A program made the translations under genes and the position numbers. From positions 496,001 to 560,000 of the forward strand of contig NZ_JABRWQ010000003.1 of assembly GCF_013249065.1 (NCBI RefSeq): a DNA stretch of 64,000 bases. Reading direction: 5' to 3'. The DNA is from Winogradskyella litoriviva (GTDB lineage Bacteria; Bacteroidota; Bacteroidia; Flavobacteriales; Flavobacteriaceae). Positions 16,920 through 24,589 of this stretch are shown in pieces. The notes below the pieces were generated by a model. That model was not told the DNA's origin. It was given only the letters and a program-made list of their open reading frames with translations, and searched no databases. Every line of letters starts with the position of its first letter. Within the stretch, counting starts at the first letter, position 1.

Positions 16920-17975
16920 TTAATTAGTTGTTTTATTTACATTAGTATAAATGTCTTTAACAACATCATATACTTTTTTCTTATTTCTATCAATATCTAC
17001 AATACCCCAAAACTCTTCATTTGGGCTACCATCAAAAGGGACACCTGTACTATTTGGTGCAGTTCCGCCTGTATCTTGGACGTTATTGTTTCCGGCTTTC
17101 CACCAACCATCTGTAAATTGAAATAACGTGACTCCAGAACAAATATCTTGACCTTTAAAAGTTGCCTTTAAAATAATATCTGTAGCATCCGCTTGCGCTA
17201 ATTCATTTACACCTTGTACATAGCCATCTTTAGCAATTTGCATGTAGCTGTCAGCTCCCGTTTCTGATAAATACATTGGTTTATCACTGACTTCTTTCCA
17301 CTCTTTAAAAATAGTTTCTGGTCTAACTGAACGGTACACATTCATTCCCCAAACATCAATATTCGGGCTCATAGAGCGTGCTAATTCTTTTGGCAAATCG
17401 CCATGTGCTGTAGTAACAGGATGCAAAAGGTCATTTTCATGTATTAAAGCAGCAGCATTATTCATTGCTGTGTACCAGTTTTTAATATCACCATCAAACC
17501 ATTCTGGATGATAATTGTATTCGTTACCTAATTCCCACATTAAAATAGCATTATGGGATTTGTATTTATTGACATAATCAATAAATGAACCTGAAACAAT
17601 ATCATTTTTACCACCTTGATTGTAACCAAACCCAATTATTACTTTTAAACCTGCTTTATTTATTTCATCTAAAACATGTTCTTCTTCAATTGGCGCATAC
17701 ACTCTAATGGTATTAATTCCGGCCTCGACCATGAGTTTTAAATCTTGTATCAAAGTCCCAAAATCTCTTTTAGTAGATGCTCCTTTTGGTACTGGATGAT
17801 AGCAGATACCTTTTATTAAATAAGATTCATCATTTACCATTAATTGTCTCCCAGAAACTGATACAACATCAATTACTTGTGCTTCAGGATTAACTGAAGT
17901 AATAGCTTTTTTAGGTTCATTTTTACACGATAAAAAAGCAATAAAACTTATGGCTATGACTACTATTTTTTTCAT
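16920..17975 (-). CDS. Clan GH-A glycosidase lipoprotein of unassigned family (GH2-C-terminal/GH5-like)
   Basis: A 351-residue lipoprotein (lipobox FLSC, Cys17) consisting of one TIM barrel. The barrel begins with YLIKGICYHPVPKG and holds an acid/base motif WELGNE (Glu152) and a nucleophile motif YLSETG (Glu238), the clan GH-A pattern. It looks like the barrel of GH2 proteins without their N-terminal beta-sandwich domains; GH5, GH72 and GH158-like relations are alternatives I cannot separate by eye. Gaps of 2 and 7 bases bind it to the GH17 and GH30 lipoprotein genes, so it should act on the same glucan, perhaps on oligosaccharides or as a transglycosylase. Confidence 0.8.
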   Translation of the reverse strand: MKKIVVIAISFIAFLSCKNEPKKAITSVNPEAQVIDVVSVSGRQLMVNDESYLIKGICYHPVPKGASTKRDFGTLIQDLKLMVEAGINTIRVYAPIEEEHVLDEINKAGLKVIIGFGYNQGGKNDIVSGSFIDYVNKYKSHNAILMWELGNEYNYHPEWFDGDIKNWYTAMNNAAALIHENDLLHPVTTAHGDLPKELARSMSPNIDVWGMNVYRSVRPETIFKEWKEVSDKPMYLSETGADSYMQIAKDGYVQGVNELAQADATDIILKATFKGQDICSGVTLFQFTDGWWKAGNNNVQDTGGTAPNSTGVPFDGSPNEEFWGIVDIDRNKKKVYDVVKDIYTNVNKTTN

Positions 17976-17977
17976 TA

Positions 17978-19267
17978 TTAATCTCTTGGATAATCTGTAT
18001 TTGGTACTAAAACCTCTTTCATCAATGCTTCTAAATTCCCATTATAAGTTTTAGTAATGGGTTTTCCATCTCTTTTTAAACCATTAAATGTGCCATCATC
18101 TACTAAATTCCATAATGGATATTTGGCTTCACTTTTTAAGTTAATTAACCCAAAATGATTTTCGGAACCTAGTTCATGCTCTGCATCTTTCCATTGTTCA
18201 TCAAAAGCTTCAAAATAAAAAACTGAGATGTTTTCTTGTTTGGTCCAATTACGAATATGTTTATAATACAATCCTTGTTTATATTCGTCTGTTGCTCTAG
18301 AACCATTTTTACCATAATGACCTCCAGAAATTGATGCCCAACCAGTCTCACCGATGTGAATAGGTTTATTGACTCCGATACTTTTCATGTAATTTGAAAC
18401 CGAATCGTATTGCATTTTGGCAAAATCTAATGCACGCAACATAGCTGCATCAATTTTTTCTTTATCAGTTAAGCTTTCTTCACTTTCAGGAACTTTCCAG
18501 AATTCTGGATTGTAATGTGAATTATGATAAGCATACGTATGCATAGAAACATAATCTACAGCATGCGCTAACTTCTCTAAATCTTCTGTATGATAGATTG
18601 AATCGCCTCCTCCCCAAGATGAATAATCATCTGAGCTAGTAATCCATAAATCTTTTGGTAAGTCTCCTTTTTGTTTTAAATCTTGAAGATGCTTAACCCA
18701 TTTTAAGATAATCCAAGGTTCTACATAATAGGAAGTTGCCCATTTTACCATGGCTTCATTACCAACGGCAAGAATTTTCACGATGTCTGGATATTGTTTT
18801 GCTAATTCAACTGCGGTTTTTACTTCAACCGGATTTCGTTCACTTTCTTGATTATGATCTGGCTCTCCGTTTTCCCAATTGAATGCGCTTTTACAATCAA
18901 TCCAAATACCGAGCATTACGTACATCTCAAATTCTGGATCTTCAACTTTTAATTCATCTATTGCTTTTAAAAGATTTGCCGCTTGGTCAAAGTGCACATT
19001 ATAGGTTCTCAGCACTTTTACACCCATTGCGCTTAAGATTTTCATATCTTCCTTAAGCTCTAGAATTGTTGGTTGAATATTTCTATCCTTTTGTCTATAA
19101 CCACCGTAAGAAATCGCTAAATAATCTGGATTTCCTAATATCTCTTTTGCATTCACAACTAGTTCTTCTTTAGCAGGTTCTTCCTTACTCTCTTTTTTTT
19201 CATCATTGCATGAAAACATAAATAGTATTACAAAAACAAAAACCGATAATTTTAAACTCTTATTCAT
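17978..19267 (-). CDS. GH17-like beta-1,3-glucanase lipoprotein
   Basis: 429 residues with lipobox FMFSC (Cys20) followed by an acidic/Lys-rich linker (residues 21-36), typical of flavobacterial surface or periplasmic lipoproteins. The GH17 signatures are present as AVGNEAM with acid/base Glu171 and HIGETGWAS with nucleophile Glu307. It is longer than the cytoplasmic GH17 paralogue through inserts in the barrel loops and is clearly diverged from it. Fifteen bases separate it from the phosphorylase gene upstream. It likely cuts beta-1,3-glucan to oligosaccharides before or after SusCD uptake. Confidence 0.87.
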   Translation of the reverse strand: MNKSLKLSVFVFVILFMFSCNDEKKESKEEPAKEELVVNAKEILGNPDYLAISYGGYRQKDRNIQPTILELKEDMKILSAMGVKVLRTYNVHFDQAANLLKAIDELKVEDPEFEMYVMLGIWIDCKSAFNWENGEPDHNQESERNPVEVKTAVELAKQYPDIVKILAVGNEAMVKWATSYYVEPWIILKWVKHLQDLKQKGDLPKDLWITSSDDYSSWGGGDSIYHTEDLEKLAHAVDYVSMHTYAYHNSHYNPEFWKVPESEESLTDKEKIDAAMLRALDFAKMQYDSVSNYMKSIGVNKPIHIGETGWASISGGHYGKNGSRATDEYKQGLYYKHIRNWTKQENISVFYFEAFDEQWKDAEHELGSENHFGLINLKSEAKYPLWNLVDDGTFNGLKRDGKPITKTYNGNLEALMKEVLVPNTDYPRD

Positions 19268-19282
19268 GCTTAGTGTTTTTAA

Positions 19283-22200
19283 TTACTTTTTTACAGATAC
19301 AATAATTTGATTCACTTCTCCAGTACGATTGAAAATTTTATCGCTTGTTGTTTCATCAAGTTTTAAATCATCAAACTTAGAAGTTGAACCATCATTAAAT
19401 ATAACTTCAATTGAATTTTTATTTTGAAGCTGATATATTACAGGTACTTGGCAATATGTAAAACAAAGTGAATCTTTTTCTAAAGGAATTGTTTTTAACT
19501 CCTTATCGATAGCTGTGTATTTGAATGTTTTTGCTTCGCTTAAAAACTCTTCAGTTCTTAAAAGTCTTGGATTAAAAAACAGTTTTCCGTCCTCAACAAA
19601 AACACCTAATTCTCCAAAACGACACAATACATCTTCTTTAACCTGACCTGTCATACCTGGTTGCTGCGCACCTTTTCCTCCTGGAGTATGAGAGTAAGGG
19701 TCTGTAGGAAATGCACCATATAACTCTGGTGATTTATGCACTCCAATACCTTCATTAATTTCGTAATAATGTTCTAATAGTCTGCCTATAGTTTCTTCGC
19801 TTTCATTATTTGCTACTGCCAATAAACAATTTTCTTGAGTAGCTAATAATAACTTAGATACCATATGCCAATAAATAGACCCTAAACCTTCATAACCATA
19901 GAATGTACCTGAACGACCTGTGAAAGATTTATGGTCAAACATCTCTTCAAAAATGTCTAATAATAACGTTTTATCAGATGCAATTAAATCATCATATTTG
20001 CCTTCTGGCAGTTGGTTAATAGCCGTTTTTAAACTATCTGCGTTATTAAAATTACCGTTAAAATGATATCCTCCTAAAACATCTTTTTCTATAATCTGAG
20101 TATTACCATCAGCAATTAATTGCTTTAATAATTTTGATTTTTCTACAGACTTAGTAGGAATATTATTTTTATCAACAAAGCGTGATAATTGTTTGTTTGG
20201 ATATAAAATATAGCTGTACTGATCTTCTCTAAAAAGCGCACTTGCCTTTAATCCATCTAATAAACTTAAAGCTTCTTTTGGATTTAAATAACCAGAACTT
20301 AATACAGCAACTTGACCTTCTAACATTTCTGGTAAGTATGAAATGGATACTTCCGTATCATTTTCTACCGTCATTAAGTTATAAGCATGATATAAGTTAT
20401 CTGCTCTTTTGTTCGCTTTAATTGTATGATCTAAATACTGCTTTAATACTGTGAAGAATTCTAACAAATCAGTTTTTGTAATTAATTCTTTATCACTTGT
20501 AAAACCTACTTCATATATTTTTAATCTGTAATCACTACCAGCAGTGCCCAATCCATCTAAAATGGTTTTTCTTTCTTTATCAGATATTTTTCCTGCTAAT
20601 ACCTTTACATTATCATTTAATGTTGATACAACACCTTCAAAAAACGTTTTTAATTCAACTGAAAGATTGTATTCTGAACTTGAAGAATCTTGTACAATGC
20701 CTTCAAAGAAATTAATGAATCGTCTTAGGTAATATAAGGTTACCATAGAGACACCATTACCAACTAATGCGTTATTGGCATCATTCCACTCTGGTCGTTG
20801 GGTGTTTAACCAAATTCCACCTTCCGGAATAAAGTTAGATACTTTAGCTAAAACAGTTGCTAGTAACTTTTCTGTTAAATTAACTTTATGAATAAAGTAA
20901 TTTTGGTCTCTTAATAATGCTCCATCTGCACCTAATCTTTCTTTAACCGTGTTGATTTTTTTATCTAATTCATAATCAAAATCGATGGTATCTTTCGGAT
21001 TCTTTAAAGTATCTTGATAACTCTTAATTTTATAAGGCACGTTAGCATACACAAATACATCTTGAGTAAAGCTGTTTGCTAATTTATGAGGATAATGCTT
21101 CTCTATAAACTCTAAAAACTTGAGTAAATATATAATTTGATGGTCGCCCCAATATCCAATGTAAGACCATGGATCATCTGCCTCAATAGTTTCCCAATCA
21201 AAACCATCTTTAGTTACTCGATAAGGATTGTAGCCTTCAAAAGTTGTGGCATTAAAAAACTTATAAATCATTCCTTCCATAAAAGCTGGGTAAGAATGTG
21301 CAAGGGTTTCCCAATTCTGAAAAATATCTCTCCAGTTCCCTTGGTAGTCTAATATTTTAGAACCGTCAATTTCGCTACGTGTGTTAATAGAAAATTTATT
21401 CCAAGGTCTACTTGGGTCACCGTGTCTTCTACTAAATTTTAATGGTAAATATTCGTAGCATAATCTTTTAAAATTGCTATCGTCATCTTGATCAGCAATA
21501 TCTTTAATATAATCTACATTGAAGATTTTAGGTAAACTATTTAAAATAGCTTCTTTACTTTTTGAAACTTTAACATTGGCCTTAGCCATATATTTTACAA
21601 AATCTTCTTTTTCTATTTTATAGTCATCATCAAAAATCCCGCCTCTCATAATATTAAAAAGCGTGTTTGCAAAATGTCTAGTGTCTCTTAATTTATCATC
21701 TGTTAACTCAACACCATCTGAAGCACCAACCAATTCTATTAGATTTTTTGTACCTGTATCAATATCTTTCTGTACAAGTTCTTTTAGATTTGAGTTGTTT
21801 TTTATTTTTTCAGAAATACTATTTATATCACTTATAGTTTGGTTAACCTCTGCAATAAACATCCAACTTTTTTCTACATTTGGATTTAGACTTAAATCCT
21901 TAGAAATAAAGTATGCTCCTTTTTCTGCTCTAATATCTTTTTCTTCTGTAATCGTTTTACCATTTCTAAACCCATCTAATTGTAAAGATGAAATTAAATG
22001 TATTGGGTTTTCTAATCCTGAAAACCATACCGTATTTGCTTTTAAAGCTTCACTTGGCTCTGCTTTATCAACAATTATGGCACTTAAGGCAAAAATTCCA
22101 ATACCAGAATCTGATTCTAATTCGCACTTTTTGTAAGCATCAATTAAATTACTTGTAGCATTTTGAAAATCTGAAGCTAATCCATAAGGCAGAATATTTT

Positions 22201-22744
22201 GAATACCATCTAAAACCGTAACATCTACTTTTTCACTAGAAATATTAATAATATTAGCTTTTCTAACAAAACCATACGCATCACTAGAATTCCATTGATA
22301 TCTATAAATCAGTCCTAGGTCTTTATTGATTTCTTCAAAAACAACTTTATTTCCATAACTATTTTTATACAGGTTTCTTTGAGTATCATAAACACCTTGA
22401 TATTTATTTGAAAAAGGCTCCCACAAAAACGTCTTACCATCTTTATGCACCTGAATAATCGTTTTACTCCCAGTTGTCTCTAATGATTCAGTGATTTTAT
22501 CATCTGTATAATAAGGAAACAATGCATTATTTGCATTTTTTCTACCTGCAGTTAACGCTCCATTACTAGAAATAAATAACCAATGGTTAGAATTACTAAC
22601 AAGACTCATAAAAAATGGTCTCATTTTATCACTGTTTGATATTTTATAATAGTCTTCATTATAAAGTGACACAAGTTCTCCTTTGACATCTAATTGTTCG
22701 TTTGAAGCTATTTTGTTTCCTATGTAGATTGGATTTTTTGTCAT
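19283..22744 (-). CDS. Probable beta-1,3-glucan/oligoglucan phosphorylase (GH149-like)
   Basis: A 1153-residue protein with no signal peptide, so cytoplasmic. It has an N-terminal beta-sandwich (NHWLFISSNGALTAGRKN... FFPYYTDDK-type strands), a long helical linker, and an (alpha/alpha)6 catalytic region with QRPEWNDANNALVG; Asp655 there matches the catalytic Asp position of GH94-type inverting phosphorylases. Length, the YQGNWRDI segment (467-474) and the late HTPGGKGAQQPGMTGQVKED segment fit family GH149 (beta-1,3-oligoglucan phosphorylases known from Euglena and bacteria), with GH161 the main alternative. It would turn imported laminari-oligosaccharides and phosphate into glucose-1-phosphate. 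It leads the six-gene enzyme run. Confidence 0.82.
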   Translation of the reverse strand: MTKNPIYIGNKIASNEQLDVKGELVSLYNEDYYKISNSDKMRPFFMSLVSNSNHWLFISSNGALTAGRKNANNALFPYYTDDKITESLETTGSKTIIQVHKDGKTFLWEPFSNKYQGVYDTQRNLYKNSYGNKVVFEEINKDLGLIYRYQWNSSDAYGFVRKANIINISSEKVDVTVLDGIQNILPYGLASDFQNATSNLIDAYKKCELESDSGIGIFALSAIIVDKAEPSEALKANTVWFSGLENPIHLISSLQLDGFRNGKTITEEKDIRAEKGAYFISKDLSLNPNVEKSWMFIAEVNQTISDINSISEKIKNNSNLKELVQKDIDTGTKNLIELVGASDGVELTDDKLRDTRHFANTLFNIMRGGIFDDDYKIEKEDFVKYMAKANVKVSKSKEAILNSLPKIFNVDYIKDIADQDDDSNFKRLCYEYLPLKFSRRHGDPSRPWNKFSINTRSEIDGSKILDYQGNWRDIFQNWETLAHSYPAFMEGMIYKFFNATTFEGYNPYRVTKDGFDWETIEADDPWSYIGYWGDHQIIYLLKFLEFIEKHYPHKLANSFTQDVFVYANVPYKIKSYQDTLKNPKDTIDFDYELDKKINTVKERLGADGALLRDQNYFIHKVNLTEKLLATVLAKVSNFIPEGGIWLNTQRPEWNDANNALVGNGVSMVTLYYLRRFINFFEGIVQDSSSSEYNLSVELKTFFEGVVSTLNDNVKVLAGKISDKERKTILDGLGTAGSDYRLKIYEVGFTSDKELITKTDLLEFFTVLKQYLDHTIKANKRADNLYHAYNLMTVENDTEVSISYLPEMLEGQVAVLSSGYLNPKEALSLLDGLKASALFREDQYSYILYPNKQLSRFVDKNNIPTKSVEKSKLLKQLIADGNTQIIEKDVLGGYHFNGNFNNADSLKTAINQLPEGKYDDLIASDKTLLLDIFEEMFDHKSFTGRSGTFYGYEGLGSIYWHMVSKLLLATQENCLLAVANNESEETIGRLLEHYYEINEGIGVHKSPELYGAFPTDPYSHTPGGKGAQQPGMTGQVKEDVLCRFGELGVFVEDGKLFFNPRLLRTEEFLSEAKTFKYTAIDKELKTIPLEKDSLCFTYCQVPVIYQLQNKNSIEVIFNDGSTSKFDDLKLDETTSDKIFNRTGEVNQIIVSVKK

Positions 22745-22774
22745 TGTTTTAAAAGAAATTTCTAATGGAAAATA

Positions 22775-22818
22775 TTGTGCTCTTTTGAGTAATTAACTCT
22801 CTATTTAGCACAAATTAA
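22775..22818 (-). promoter_or_regulatory. Candidate promoter/operator of the phosphorylase operon
   Basis: On the minus strand TTAATTTG (22818-22811) is one base off the -7 consensus. A 7-bp inverted repeat, TTGTGCT (22775-22781) and AGCACAA (22807-22813), overlaps it, and a GAGT-N5-ACTC repeat (22787-22799) lies between the arms. Nested dyads over a promoter between a terminator and the operon are what a repressor site would look like; the LacI-type protein is the obvious candidate but nothing proves it. Confidence 0.35.
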
Positions 22819-22842
22819 GTGATTTTTATGCGCTTATAATAA

Positions 22843-22870
22843 AAGGTCGAGTACATGATAACTCGACCTT
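22843..22870 (-). terminator. Terminator of the SusCD-GH16 operon
   Basis: AAGGTCGAGT and its exact reverse complement form a 10-bp stem with an 8-base loop, 34 bases after the GH16 stop. On the minus strand the stem runs into TTTTATTAT. It separates the SusC-SusD-SusE-GH16 transcript from the phosphorylase-led one. Confidence 0.8.
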
Positions 22871-22904
22871 AAATAATTTATATACTCTAATAATTGTTTG
22901 TGTT

Positions 22905-24578
22905 TTATTGATATACTCTAATATAATCTACTTCCATAGAATCTTCTGTAAAAGCAGGATCAATAGTACCTCCTAAAGTTCCACCCATAGCAATATTCAT
23001 TATAAAAAAGAAGTCCTTATCGTAAAATGGTAAATCCTCACTATTTGTTAATGTATAATATGCAGTACCATCAACAAATATTCGTAAAGATTCCTCTGTC
23101 CACTCTAATGAATACACATGGAATTCTGATGTAGAATCTGCAACTTCTGTAATTTCACCGTAGCTAGCACCAGCATTTGTTCCACTATCAAACCAATGAC
23201 ACGTCCCTAATATATTAGTCTTATTATCACCTGTTTGTTCCATAATATCAATTTCACCACAAGCAGGCCATCCTACATCCGAAAAATTGGCACCCAACAT
23301 CCAAAGTGCTGGCCAAGTCCCTTGAGAAGAAGGTAACTTTGCTCTAATCTCAACTCTTCCATATGTAAACTCTTGTAAGCCTTGAGATTTTAATCTTGTA
23401 GATGTATATCCTCCTGAGCCATCAGCTTTAGCCGTAATTTTTAATACGCCGTCTTGTACACTTACATTTTCAGCATTATCTGTATAAGTTTGTACTTCCT
23501 GATTTCCCCAGCCACCAGCGCCAAGATCGTATGTCCAGTTTGCAGAATCTGGTGCTCCATTTGTGTCAAATTCATCTGACCAAGTGAGTGTTGGAAAATC
23601 ATCTACTTCAAACGGGTTTTGAGTTTGAAACTTAGCATACCAAGCATAACCTCCACCTTCTTGAATAAACCTTACTTGCATTTCAGTTTCGCTAATAGAA
23701 ATAATATCATATTCTACAGAACCTACATACCAACCCATAAATCCGCCATCAGAGATTGAAAAACTCGATTGTCTATATGGTTGATCATTATATGTTCCTT
23801 CAAGCGCTGCCATAGAAGAAGATGGAAAAAAAGAAACATCCTTAACTCCAAACATTGAAGGTATCACAGTTTCATCATAACAAGTATCACCTGTTGCAAC
23901 ACCAAGAATATCTGCATAAGTACCAGGAACAAATGCTGGACCGACAGTCTGTTCAAACGTTAATCCATCTGCTGTTTTAGTAAAAACAAATTCATTGGTG
24001 TACATACATGACTTTTCTTCATCAAAAGGTTGAATAGCATTCCACCATGCCTCATAAGCAAATTCTCCATTACCATAATCTTCATCAACAGGTCCTAAAC
24101 CTACGTGAAGTGCAACGTTTGCTGCCCAATACCATGTTTTACTATCACCTACATTAGCACCACTTAAAAAAGTTTCTGCTTCAGGATCAGTAAAAGAACT
24201 ATAAAGCTCTATTTCTAATGCTGTACTTGACATGGTACCTCCAGTACCTATTGCACTTACAACTACTGTAAATGGGTTTACACCAACACTCGTGTATCTA
24301 TGTGTTACGGTTCCATTAGGCGCTACTTCACTAGTACCATCGCCAAAATCAAATTTATAACTTATTTCATCGTCAGCTGTAGCCACAAAATTCACAAAAC
24401 CAGTTCCGTCTCCATAAGGGTTATCAGTATCTTGACCAACTATTTCTGCTGTTATTGTTACATTTTTTGGTGCAGTTATATCACCAAATGATATGTCATC
24501 CTCTTGACAAGAAGTAAATAACAATACAACTCCTAAAATTGACAAGAATAAATATTTTATATTTTTCATGTTTTTCAT
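22905..24578 (-). CDS. GH16 laminarinase lipoprotein with PKD and Trp/Cys-rich domains
   Basis: 557 residues: lipobox FTSC (Cys24), a PKD domain (about 35-125, with KFDFGDG at 75-81), a Trp-rich beta domain (about 140-318) and a C-terminal GH16 domain (about 328-557). The catalytic motif GEIDIMEQ has nucleophile Glu442, Asp444 and acid/base Glu447, as in laminarinase-type GH16_3 enzymes. The middle domain repeats the pattern of the two modules in the neighbouring SusE-position protein, including Cys191 and Cys233. It ends the SusC operon. Endo-beta-1,3-glucanase action at the cell surface is the natural reading. Met4 is an alternative start. Confidence 0.92.
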   Translation of the reverse strand: MKNMKNIKYLFLSILGVVLLFTSCQEDDISFGDITAPKNVTITAEIVGQDTDNPYGDGTGFVNFVATADDEISYKFDFGDGTSEVAPNGTVTHRYTSVGVNPFTVVVSAIGTGGTMSSTALEIELYSSFTDPEAETFLSGANVGDSKTWYWAANVALHVGLGPVDEDYGNGEFAYEAWWNAIQPFDEEKSCMYTNEFVFTKTADGLTFEQTVGPAFVPGTYADILGVATGDTCYDETVIPSMFGVKDVSFFPSSSMAALEGTYNDQPYRQSSFSISDGGFMGWYVGSVEYDIISISETEMQVRFIQEGGGYAWYAKFQTQNPFEVDDFPTLTWSDEFDTNGAPDSANWTYDLGAGGWGNQEVQTYTDNAENVSVQDGVLKITAKADGSGGYTSTRLKSQGLQEFTYGRVEIRAKLPSSQGTWPALWMLGANFSDVGWPACGEIDIMEQTGDNKTNILGTCHWFDSGTNAGASYGEITEVADSTSEFHVYSLEWTEESLRIFVDGTAYYTLTNSEDLPFYDKDFFFIMNIAMGGTLGGTIDPAFTEDSMEVDYIRVYQ

Positions 24579-24589
24579 TTTTTCTTAAA

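Noticed and set aside
21663..22136. 157-codon plus-strand frame within the phosphorylase gene
   Set aside because: Antisense shadow; hydrophobic composition follows from the reverse of acidic/Lys codons, and there is no initiation context.
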